Under the pieces are notes generated by a model. That model searched no databases. It was not told where the DNA came from and saw only the letters and a list, made by a program, of their open reading frames with translations. A DNA stretch of 6,024 nt from Candidatus Hydrogenedentota bacterium (GTDB taxonomy: Bacteria > Hydrogenedentota > Hydrogenedentia > Hydrogenedentales > SLHB01), in NCBI GenBank assembly GCA_016934125.1, contig JAFGTL010000765.1, positions 1 through 6,024 of the forward strand. Direction: 5' to 3'. Of the stretch, positions 1 to 5,955 are shown piece after piece; position 1 is the first letter of the stretch, and each line of letters begins with the position of its first letter. The position numbers and the translations under genes are program-made.

Positions 1-2
1 AC

Positions 3-1292
3 CGCCTGCTGACGCACCAGCCCGCCGTCAAGAAACCCGAACTCGGCGAGCGCCGCGTTCTTGGTCCCGTCGAGCCGAAGGCGCGGAGGGGGGACTATCA
101 ACGGGGCCCCGCCGAGGGTGGCGCCGTCCCCGACGGCCCCGGTGTTTCGCCCGACGGCGACGAGAATGGGCACGAACAGGCTGGCCACGAGAACCCCAGT
201 TCCACCCTCGAACTCTGGATCGCAGCGGCGTTCGCCCTGCTGGCGGCCCTCTTCGCCGGGGGCCTCTTCTGGCGACTCCAGAGCGGGCCGCGTTGCAGCT
301 TCGTGTCACTGATCTTCGCGGACGTTGCCTTGTCAACCTGCATTGCAGTAGCATTCGGGCTGCTCCGCGGAAGCATGACGGCCTGCGGGAAGCTCGATAT
401 TCCAGGCATGTCCCAGCCCATTCATTTCGAGGCGACAGGCGCCTCGGCCGTATTCCTTGTGGTGTTGGTGGTGCTCGCGGCTCTGGAAGGGCTACTGCCA
501 TGGGACAGGCACGACGATCCGCGTGAGAACAGTGAGTTCGCCCTTGTCCATGTCGAGATCCAGGGCCGGCCGAGCACAGGCTTTTGTTTGGATCAGGACA
601 CAATCGTCACGGTTGGCGAACACGTAGATGCCGGCCTCTGTGACGGCGATGTCGTGGTCAGGAGGCGCGTTTGCGACTCCCGTGGAGGTGCGGATGTTCT
701 GGAGCGCCGCTTCAACCCCGGCGACTACTCTCGATTCCCCGTGGGGCCGAGACACGAACGGGACGTCTTTCTCCTCACTCGGCATTTGGACAATGCTTGC
801 AGCGATGCCTCGTTTGATCTTTACCAACGTAAGGAACTGCCGCCGAAAGGCTTGAGGATCTTGGCCTGGCCCGAAAGAGACGACTCAGGGAGTTCTTGTT
901 GCCTGGCCTCAGGCGATTCGTCTGGGCTCGACGGCCTGTGGGCTCTGACCTATGACATGTTTGGAGGGCATGATGGATATCGAGGAGCGCCGATCGTCGA
1001 CGGCACGTCAAGCATTGTGAGAGCCATCAATCTCGGTGTGCCACATGGTCTCGATAATAGGCAGTTCCTGGCTCTGCCTGCCATACAACTCTGCCGGTTT
1101 CTGGAGCAGAGCACGACGAATGTCGCCCCTGAGGGAGGCATGGGGAACAAGAAGCCGCCCAAGCCGTCGACGGAGGAGAACCGCCCGGCATCCGGGCCGT
1201 CTGACACAGCGGCGCCTTCCTCAGAACCGGGGGCGGAGAACCAGAGAGTCTCTTCGTCCAAGGCGGGGCCTCCGTCTTATCGGGATATGTAG
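3..1292 (+). CDS. Membrane protein with degenerate trypsin-like (pseudoprotease) domain, 5'-truncated by window edge
   Basis: The frame is open from the first bases, so the start lies outside the window; 429 residues are visible, numbered here from base 3. Visible residues 1-68 are a charged, Gly/Pro-rich linker. Three hydrophobic segments follow at about 69-92 (bases 207-278), 100-122 (300-368) and 147-165 (441-497). Residues about 179-350 look like a bacterial trypsin-fold double barrel: STGFCLD followed by IVTVGEHVD places a His at 207, RDVFLLT places an Asp at 254, and GYRGAPIVDG sits where GDSGGP is expected. The nucleophile serine there is Arg327, so catalysis is unlikely if the alignment is right. 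A disordered Pro/Ser-rich tail ends the protein. Codons in the later part end in A or T more often than in the neighbouring genes. Downstream it is coupled to the secreted PPC-repeat gene. An internal GTG at 303 is a poor alternative start because it would cut away the first membrane helix. The coding call is firm. The fold assignment is my inference from motif order and spacing, and membrane topology is unresolved. Confidence 0.75.
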   Translation, partial: RLLTHQPAVKKPELGERRVLGPVEPKARRGDYQRGPAEGGAVPDGPGVSPDGDENGHEQAGHENPSSTLELWIAAAFALLAALFAGGLFWRLQSGPRCSFVSLIFADVALSTCIAVAFGLLRGSMTACGKLDIPGMSQPIHFEATGASAVFLVVLVVLAALEGLLPWDRHDDPRENSEFALVHVEIQGRPSTGFCLDQDTIVTVGEHVDAGLCDGDVVVRRRVCDSRGGADVLERRFNPGDYSRFPVGPRHERDVFLLTRHLDNACSDASFDLYQRKELPPKGLRILAWPERDDSGSSCCLASGDSSGLDGLWALTYDMFGGHDGYRGAPIVDGTSSIVRAINLGVPHGLDNRQFLALPAIQLCRFLEQSTTNVAPEGGMGNKKPPKPSTEENRPASGPSDTAAPSSEPGAENQRVSSSKAGPPSYRDM

Positions 1293-1299
1293 GAGAATG
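1291..1299 (+). promoter_or_regulatory. Ribosome binding site overlapping the upstream stop codon; decides the start of the PPC-repeat gene
   Basis: AGGAG at 1291-1295 overlaps the TAG stop (1290-1292) of the upstream gene. Two in-frame ATGs follow, at 1297 and 1303. The first is only one base from AGGAG, the second is seven bases away, so 1303 is the more likely start. The arrangement suggests translational coupling, with terminating ribosomes re-initiating on the next gene. Confidence 0.7.
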
Positions 1300-1302
1300 C
1301 CG

Positions 1303-3327
1303 ATGCGTCTTAGGCTCTTGCGACATGGTGCGATGGTGTCACTCGTGTTCCTCACGGCTTCCGCATCGGCGCAGGACACGCTTGGTGCGGGGCTTGTGAA
1401 GAGCGCCGTGGACAGCGTGGACTCGGGTTCGGACGATATGCGGGAGTTCGGGCTGATGCTGCTCGGGGTGTTGGCGGAGGTCGACGGGGAGGGGCGCGAT
1501 GCCATCGAGGATGCCTTCGAAGTCTATGGCGTGCTCGCGCGGCTCGAGTTCCTGGCCGGGGCCGGCGACGCCAAGGCGGGGTTGGCCGGGCACCTGGCAG
1601 AACGGGTGAGGAAGCGGCTGGGACTCGACGCTGTGGGCGACGCCAAGGAGGTGCCTCTTGAAGCGGAGGACGCCACGCCAATCCCCTTCAATGAAGAGGG
1701 ATGGGCCTGGATTCGGTTCAACGCGAAGGCGGGGATGGACTACGAGATCGCCGTATCATCGGAGGACACGGCCAAGGCCACCGTGTTCGACGCGGATCTT
1801 GCAGAGGTGCTGGCCCGTGAGCCGATCTTCGAAGACGGCCCGGTGCTGGTGGATTCTGCTGATATACAGGAGGGCATGCTGTACGCCCGGTTCCGGTTGC
1901 TCGAAGGCGACGGCGAGGGCTTCAGAGTGTCCGTGAAGGCGAGCAAGGCGCCGAATCCGCTCGTCGCGGGGGACTCGGCCGACGAGGCTAAGGCCGTGGC
2001 CGTTGGGGAGGTGTTCCGCGGAGAACTCGACGAAGCGCACGAGGCGCTCTGGGTGAAGTTCGCGGCCGAGCCGGGCGGCGCCTACGAGATCCGCACCACG
2101 CGGCTCACCTCGCCCCTCGACACGACGCTCACCCTCTATGCGCCGGGCGGCACGGAGCAGCTCGACTACAACGACGATGACGACGCGGCGGACGAAGCCT
2201 TCAGCCTCGCGTCCGGTATCCGCTGGCTGTGCACAGAGGCCGGGGAGTACCCCGTGCAGATCGCGCGGCGGGACGAAGATCCCGGCAGCTTCGATTTCTC
2301 CGTCAAGAAGGTCGCGGGCGGCATGGCAGTTGGCGCGGCCGTCCGAGCGCCCGCCGATAGGGAGGGGGCGAGGGAGTTGCAGCCGAGCGATGGGTTCTGC
2401 CGCGTCATCCTTGACGAGGGCGAGGATGAAGGATGGCTCACCGTGGCGGCCGCTCCGGGCACCCGCTGCCGGATCCAGTGCAGCGCCGAAGTCGAAGCGA
2501 CGGCCGCCGGAGCCCCCGTGATCGGCGTCGAGCGGCCCGAGCCAAGGGCCCGTGATGCCTTTGGGCCGTGGTGCATGACGGATCTCACCTGGGTGGCGCA
2601 CACGGCCGGCCCGCACACGCTTCACGTCTGCGGCGCTTCCGGCCGGAGCCCGCTCATCCGGCTCACCCAACTCGGCTCCGGCCCGGTGCCCGCCGAGTTG
2701 ATCCTCGCCGCCATTCCCGGGCAGGCCAGGCCGATTACCGTTGAGAAGTCCGGCACCGGCACGGGCTTCATCGCCGCGGTGTCCGGCCGGGGCACGCGCT
2801 ACGCCTCGTTCGTGGCCCAGAAGAGCAAGAGCTATCGCCTCACTACGGCCACGCTGACGCCGGATGATCTCGAGGTGTGCCCGGCCATCGGCGAGGTGAG
2901 CGACAAGCTGAGCTTCCGCGTGCTCGAGGAAGATGAGATGACGGACGCCGGCGCGCTGGTTTGGGACTGCTCGGAGACGGGGGAGTACTTCGTCCGCATC
3001 GAGGTTTCGCCCGGCTCGGCGTCACCGGGGGAGGTATTCATCCGGCTCGAGGAGGTGGAGCGGCACGACGGGTTCCGCGAGGGCGACGAGGTGATCCTCG
3101 GCCACCACGACTGCCTCCTGCCCGGCGGCAACAACTGGGTGCCCGACATGAACCAATACGTCGGCAAGCAGGGCACCATCGCCTCGTTGCGCAATATCGA
3201 TCACTCGGGTTCGTTTGTCGTGCGCGTCGACGTGGACGATGAGGAATGGGTGTGGCGCACCCGGAACCTGGGCCGGCCCAGGCCGCTCCCGCCGGCACCG
3301 GGGCCGGCGGCTGAGGCCACGCCGTAG
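1303..3327 (+). CDS. Secreted multi-domain protein with PPC-like beta-sandwich repeats and C-terminal SH3-like module
   Basis: This is a 674-residue protein. Residues 1-23 form a Sec signal peptide (basic RLRLLRH, hydrophobic MVSLVFLTA, cleavage after ASA before Gln24). Residues 25-107 are rich in Leu, Ala and Glu and probably helical. About four beta-rich modules follow, near 108-217, 218-337, 338-459 and 460-586. The second is the clearest match to the bacterial pre-peptidase C-terminal (PPC) family: SPLDTTLTLYAPGG at 270-283, then LDYNDDDD at 287-294, and a closing GEYPVQIARR strand. The others share the pattern of WIRFNAKAG- or LWVKFAAEPGG-like strands and a terminal GEY or GPHTLHV strand, but are more divergent. 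Residues 587-656 form a small barrel-like module with NNWVPDM (610-616), YVGKQGTI (619-626) and a final WVWRTRNL, reminiscent of SH3-like MIB/HERC2-type modules. A Pro/Ala-rich tail ends the protein. No catalytic motif is visible, so it is probably a binding or structural protein outside the cytoplasmic membrane. The frame is open further upstream to 1036, but that part overlaps gene 1 and lacks a ribosome binding site. Function unknown. Confidence 0.85.
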   Translation: MRLRLLRHGAMVSLVFLTASASAQDTLGAGLVKSAVDSVDSGSDDMREFGLMLLGVLAEVDGEGRDAIEDAFEVYGVLARLEFLAGAGDAKAGLAGHLAERVRKRLGLDAVGDAKEVPLEAEDATPIPFNEEGWAWIRFNAKAGMDYEIAVSSEDTAKATVFDADLAEVLAREPIFEDGPVLVDSADIQEGMLYARFRLLEGDGEGFRVSVKASKAPNPLVAGDSADEAKAVAVGEVFRGELDEAHEALWVKFAAEPGGAYEIRTTRLTSPLDTTLTLYAPGGTEQLDYNDDDDAADEAFSLASGIRWLCTEAGEYPVQIARRDEDPGSFDFSVKKVAGGMAVGAAVRAPADREGARELQPSDGFCRVILDEGEDEGWLTVAAAPGTRCRIQCSAEVEATAAGAPVIGVERPEPRARDAFGPWCMTDLTWVAHTAGPHTLHVCGASGRSPLIRLTQLGSGPVPAELILAAIPGQARPITVEKSGTGTGFIAAVSGRGTRYASFVAQKSKSYRLTTATLTPDDLEVCPAIGEVSDKLSFRVLEEDEMTDAGALVWDCSETGEYFVRIEVSPGSASPGEVFIRLEEVERHDGFREGDEVILGHHDCLLPGGNNWVPDMNQYVGKQGTIASLRNIDHSGSFVVRVDVDDEEWVWRTRNLGRPRPLPPAPGPAAEATP

Positions 3328-3506
3328 GGCGCGCGCCTCTCGGATGAACGGGCCTGGCCGCGGCATTCCCGGGCGGGCGCCAATTTCGGGCAATGGTTCC
3401 GAGGGGCGGCGCTAACCTTGTATTTCATCCACAAGATGGACAAAATGCAACCCAAGTCTGCGTGTGAGACAGCGGCGCTCGTGGCCGCGTCGAGGAGGGT
3501 ATCGCT
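3328..3506 (+). other. Intergenic spacer between the PPC-repeat gene and sodB
   Basis: These 179 bases contain no convincing gene. The first 80 bases are very GC-rich (GCGCGCGCC and CCCGGG palindromes), but no stem followed by a T-tract is visible, so no intrinsic terminator can be called. The stretch 3414-3447 is clearly more AT-rich and is the likeliest place for a sodB promoter. The end of the spacer carries the sodB ribosome binding site AGGAGG (3493-3498), eight bases before its ATG. Confidence 0.6.
3417..3446 (+). promoter_or_regulatory. Candidate sodB promoter with a short palindrome in its spacer
   Basis: TTGTAT (3418-3423) and CAAAAT (3441-3446) are 17 bases apart and match the sigma-70 boxes at 3 and 4 of 6 positions. 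A short inverted repeat, CTTGT (3417-3421) with ACAAG (3431-3435), lies over the -35 box and spacer, where an operator could sit. Both matches are weak. The main support is the local AT-richness upstream of a gene that probably needs its own promoter. Confidence 0.22.
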
Positions 3507-4094
3507 ATGGCGTTTGAACTGCCACCGCTTCCGTTCGACAAGGGTGCGCTCGAGCCGCACATCTCTGCGGAAACCCTCGAGTATCACTACGGCAAGCATC
3601 ACCAGGCGTACGTAACCAAGCTCAACGAACTCCTGGGCGATTCGCCCGATGCTGCCAAGTCCCTCGAAGACGTCATCCTCTCGAGCGATGGCGCGGTGTT
3701 CAACAATGCCGCCCAGGTGTGGAACCACACGTTCTATTGGCAGGGGCTCAAGGCGGATGTGCCGGGCCCGGACGGCGCCCTGGCCGAGGCCATCGCGCGC
3801 GATTTCGGCTCGGTGGACGCCGTCAAGCAGGCGCTCGCCCAGGCCGCTGCCACGCAGTTCGGCTCGGGCTGGGCCTGGCTCGTGGCGGACGGCGGCACGC
3901 TTCGGGTGACGAAGACGCCCAATGCCGACACGCCCCTCAAGCACGGGCAGACGGCGCTGTTCACCATCGACGTGTGGGAGCACGCCTATTACGTCGACTA
4001 CCGGAACGCCCGGCCGAAGTACGTTGCCGCGGTGCTCGATCACCTCGTGAACTGGGAGTTCGTCGCGGCGAATTTCGCCGCCGCGGTCGTGTGA
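3507..4094 (+). CDS. sodB: Superoxide dismutase, Fe type (SodB-like)
   Basis: This 195-residue protein catalyses dismutation of superoxide to oxygen and hydrogen peroxide in the cytoplasm; the length is normal for the Fe/Mn family. The N-terminal helical domain has LEYHYGKHHQAYV with metal ligand His27, and NNAAQVWNHTFYW with ligand His74. The C-terminal domain has FGSGWAWLV and DVWEHAYYVDYRNARP with ligands Asp155 and His159, so all four ligands are present. Gln70 in AAQVWNHTFYW and Ala140 in the PNADTPL stretch follow the iron-type pattern, since manganese enzymes usually have Gly at the first position and Gln in the C-terminal domain. Metal preference is inferred from these residues; a cambialistic enzyme cannot be excluded. 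There is no signal peptide. The ATG at 3507 is preceded by AGGAGG at eight bases, and the N-terminal MAFELPPLPF is typical of the family. The DUF1499 gene follows after 16 bases, probably in the same transcript. Confidence 0.97.
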   Translation: MAFELPPLPFDKGALEPHISAETLEYHYGKHHQAYVTKLNELLGDSPDAAKSLEDVILSSDGAVFNNAAQVWNHTFYWQGLKADVPGPDGALAEAIARDFGSVDAVKQALAQAAATQFGSGWAWLVADGGTLRVTKTPNADTPLKHGQTALFTIDVWEHAYYVDYRNARPKYVAAVLDHLVNWEFVAANFAAAVV

Positions 4095-4099
4095 AGGAC

Positions 4100-4113
4100 G
4101 GAGCGGCGTGATG
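4100..4113 (+). promoter_or_regulatory. Ribosome binding site and start choice for the DUF1499 gene
   Basis: GGAG (4100-4103) lies seven bases before ATG 4111, and AAGGA (4094-4098), overlapping the end of the sodB stop codon, lies nine bases before GTG 4108. ATG 4111 is preferred as the more common start codon with a suitable spacing. The two choices differ by one residue. The site lies within the 16-base gap after sodB, which suggests coupled translation. Confidence 0.5.
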
Positions 4114-4590
4114 GCGATGCTCAACGATATCTCGACTGATCTCGACGACGTGCCGCGTTTCGTCCACGCGCCCAAACTGTCCGGAAATCGCGGCCGCGAC
4201 TTGGCGTTTCCCGTGTCGACGGCAGGCGCGGTTGCGGCCGCCTATCCCGATCTCGCCCCGCTGGATCTGCCGTGTTCGCCCGGCGACGCCTACGCCCGCG
4301 CCCGCCGTGTTGCGCGGGGCACCCCGCGCTGGACGATCACCTACGAGGACGTGGAGGCATTCACCTTCGAAGGCGTCGCAGTCACCCGCCTGTGCCGGTT
4401 CCGCGATGACTTCGTCGTGCGCGTGCGCCCGGGCCGCGAGGGCGGCGCAGTCATCGACATGCGCTCGAAGTCACGCATCGGCAAGAGCGATCTCGGCACC
4501 AACGCCAAGCGCATCCGGCGGTTTCTGAGCGCAGTGGAGCAGATCGGGCCTTCAGGTGAGGAGGAGTCATTCCCCGCGCCGGGCGAATGA
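4111..4590 (+). CDS. DUF1499 family protein
   Basis: This is a 159-residue protein with no signal peptide or membrane segment, so probably cytoplasmic. The family assignment rests on the C-terminal half: WTITYEDVEAFTFEGVAVTRL followed by CRFRDDFVVRVRP, then VIDMRSKSRIGKSDLGTNAKRIRRF at residues 114-138, the RSxSRxGxSDLGxNxxRI signature of DUF1499. The AYPDLAPLDLP stretch near residue 45 matches the family's Pro-Leu segment before its first helix. The Asn-Cys-Val-Ser-Ser motif found near the N-terminus of many members is not evident; only FPVSTAG occupies that area. The acidic, Pro-containing tail (GEEESFPAPGE) is probably disordered. The biochemical role of the family is unknown. Its position 16 bases behind sodB suggests co-expression and a possible, unproven link to oxidative stress. 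The family call is fairly secure. Confidence 0.87.
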   Translation: MAMLNDISTDLDDVPRFVHAPKLSGNRGRDLAFPVSTAGAVAAAYPDLAPLDLPCSPGDAYARARRVARGTPRWTITYEDVEAFTFEGVAVTRLCRFRDDFVVRVRPGREGGAVIDMRSKSRIGKSDLGTNAKRIRRFLSAVEQIGPSGEEESFPAPGE

Positions 4591-4605
4591 GCTTGCACGC
4601 CGCGA

Positions 4606-4677
4606 CGAAATGGGGGACACGTAGTCGCGCCGAAGACGGCGCTTTGGACATGTCCCGCCATTTCGCGGGATGGCGGG
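4606..4677. repeat. REP/REPIN-like nested inverted-repeat element in the convergent gap
   Basis: The 4591-4725 gap between convergent genes contains a short motif three times in alternating orientation. CGAAATGGGGGACA (4606-4619) is the exact reverse complement of TGTCCCGCCATTTCG (4651-4665) apart from one bulged G at 4657, giving a 14-bp stem. Inside it sits a second perfect hairpin, GCGCCG-AAGA-CGGCGC (4627-4642). The right arm can instead pair with a third motif copy downstream: CCCGCCAT (4654-4661) with ATGGCGGG (4670-4677), 8 bp around an 8-base loop. GCGCTTTGG occurs as a direct repeat at 4639-4647 and 4681-4689, and GGACATGTCC (4646-4655) is a perfect palindrome. The pattern is typical of REP/REPIN elements mobilised by RAYT-type TnpA. 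No T-tract follows, so it is not a classic intrinsic terminator, although it may still affect the 3' ends of both transcripts. Confidence 0.6.
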
Positions 4678-4725
4678 CCAGCGCTTTGGGCGAGGCAGAG
4701 GGGAATTCGGGAGGAGGCACTGCGC

Positions 4726-5955
4726 TCACACGCCGCGGCGGAGCAAGGCCGCGGCCACGCCGCCGAGGGCGGCCATGCCCGCCGCCAGCAGTAGAGCGGG
4801 GGAGAGGGAGCCGGCCGCGTCGGCCATGGCCCCCGCCACACTCGGCCCGGCCGCTTGGCCGATGCCGAAGAAGAGCGTGATGAACCCCAGGCCGGCGGGT
4901 GCGAGCCGCGGCCCGAGCACGTCGCCGCAGGTGGCCGCCATGATGGCCGGGATGCTCCAGGCCGACAGGCCGAACAACACCGCCGACACCGTGAATCCGA
5001 TGGGCGCCGGCCACAGGGCGAACAGGGCGAAGGCGGCTGTGTGGATGGCGTACACGATGACGAGCGTCCATTTGCGCCCGATCCTGTCCGAGATGGTTCC
5101 CCAGATCAGCCCGCACACGAGGCTGAACCATCCCATCACCATGAACAACCGGCCCGCGGCCTCCTGCGTGTATCCGCCATCGGCGATCAGGCATTTCGTG
5201 AAGAAGGTCAGGTAGATGATGTACGAAAACCCGAAGGCGACATACACCAGCCCCAAGTGCCACACCACCGGCGAGCGGTATACGCTGCCCCACTCGAGCG
5301 GCCCGGTGCGCGGCCCCGGCTTCGGATCGTCGGCCCGCGTGCCGAGGGGCGCCAGGCCCATCTCATCGGGCCGGTTTCGCAGCAGGATGAAGGCCCCGGC
5401 CGCAAGCAGCAGCGTCACGCCGCCGAACACGCCCCAACACACCCGCCAGCCGCTGTCGCCCCACGCGGACAGAATGGGCGGCACCACGGGCCCCAAGAGG
5501 ATGAGGGCCACGGATGAGCCCGCCACGGCGATGCCCGTGGCCAGGCCGCGCCGCCGCGGGGCGAACCACGCGGCCATCAGCCCCATCACCGGCACGTTGC
5601 TCGCCCCGCTGCCAATGCCCGCCAGCGCGCGCCACGCCGCTGCCGACGCGATGCCGCCGGCCAGGCCGGTGAGGATCATGCTGATCCCCGCGACTGCCAG
5701 CCCCGCCGCGATCACCGCCCGTGGCCCGAACCGCGAGGCCAACGCGCCGCCCAGCACACACAAGGCCAGGTAGCCGATCAGGTTGGCGGTCGCGAGTGCG
5801 CCCGCCTGCGTGTTGTCCATGCCCAGCCCGTCCTGCATGGACGGCAACAGCACCGTGTAGGCGAACCGGGCCAGGCCCAGCGAGCCGAACACCACCAGCG
5901 TGCCCATGGCGAGCACGATCACCCCGTAATGACAGCGGCGCGTCGAGTCTGTCAT
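4726..5955 (-). CDS. Major facilitator superfamily (MFS) transporter
   Basis: This complete 409-residue protein has the length and pattern of a 12-helix MFS carrier in the cytoplasmic membrane. The N-terminal half starts with a hydrophobic helix at about 11-28, followed by LARFAYTVLLPSM (28-40) and QAGALATANLIGYL (50-63). The loop 2-3 signature is GGALASRFGPR (69-79). WRALAGIGSGASNVP (108-122) and WFAPRRRGLATGIA (130-143) are the usual helix 4/5 segments. A hydrophilic central loop spans about 192-228. The second half repeats the signature as WGTISDRIGRK (285-295). The LARFAYTxLLPxMQ stretch resembles YbfB/YjiJ-type members, while the WFAPRRRGLATG region is also typical of oxalate/formate or monocarboxylate carriers, so the substrate is unknown. 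The frame is open up to ATG 6006, but MTDSTRR at 5955 is chosen because it has a purine-rich GGGGGA just upstream and gives a normal N-terminus just before the first helix. It is convergent with the DUF1499 gene and probably a separate transcription unit. Confidence 0.92.
   Translation of the reverse strand: MTDSTRRCHYGVIVLAMGTLVVFGSLGLARFAYTVLLPSMQDGLGMDNTQAGALATANLIGYLALCVLGGALASRFGPRAVIAAGLAVAGISMILTGLAGGIASAAAWRALAGIGSGASNVPVMGLMAAWFAPRRRGLATGIAVAGSSVALILLGPVVPPILSAWGDSGWRVCWGVFGGVTLLLAAGAFILLRNRPDEMGLAPLGTRADDPKPGPRTGPLEWGSVYRSPVVWHLGLVYVAFGFSYIIYLTFFTKCLIADGGYTQEAAGRLFMVMGWFSLVCGLIWGTISDRIGRKWTLVIVYAIHTAAFALFALWPAPIGFTVSAVLFGLSAWSIPAIMAATCGDVLGPRLAPAGLGFITLFFGIGQAAGPSVAGAMADAAGSLSPALLLAAGMAALGGVAAALLRRGV

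Noticed and set aside
28..603. Minus-strand open frame (191 codons) at the left edge
   Set aside because: The Arg/Pro-rich translation lacks structure; the plus-strand frame encodes clear membrane helices and keeps G/C-rich third positions.
1756..2670. Long antisense open frame (304 codons) opposite the PPC-repeat gene
   Set aside because: Its translation is Arg/Gly/His-rich without recognisable motifs, and it lies opposite a gene with a signal peptide and domain structure; it is a typical shadow frame of GC-rich coding DNA.
3328..3412. GC-rich palindromes after the PPC-repeat gene as a terminator
   Set aside because: Only short or imperfect arms (GCGCGCGCC, CCCGGG) and no T-tract.
3201..4175. 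Antisense open frame (324 codons) spanning the end of the PPC-repeat gene and sodB
   Set aside because: It runs across an unambiguous sodB and two gene borders, and its translation shows no family features.
4654..4677. The 8-bp hairpin as an intrinsic terminator for the DUF1499 and MFS genes
   Set aside because: No T-tract follows the stem on either strand; it fits better as part of the REP-like element, though a role in transcript ends is not excluded.
4855..5517. Plus-strand open frame (220 codons) opposite the MFS gene
   Set aside because: The product is an Arg/Gly/His/Gln-rich low-complexity sequence, while the opposite strand encodes a full 12-helix transporter with both loop signatures.
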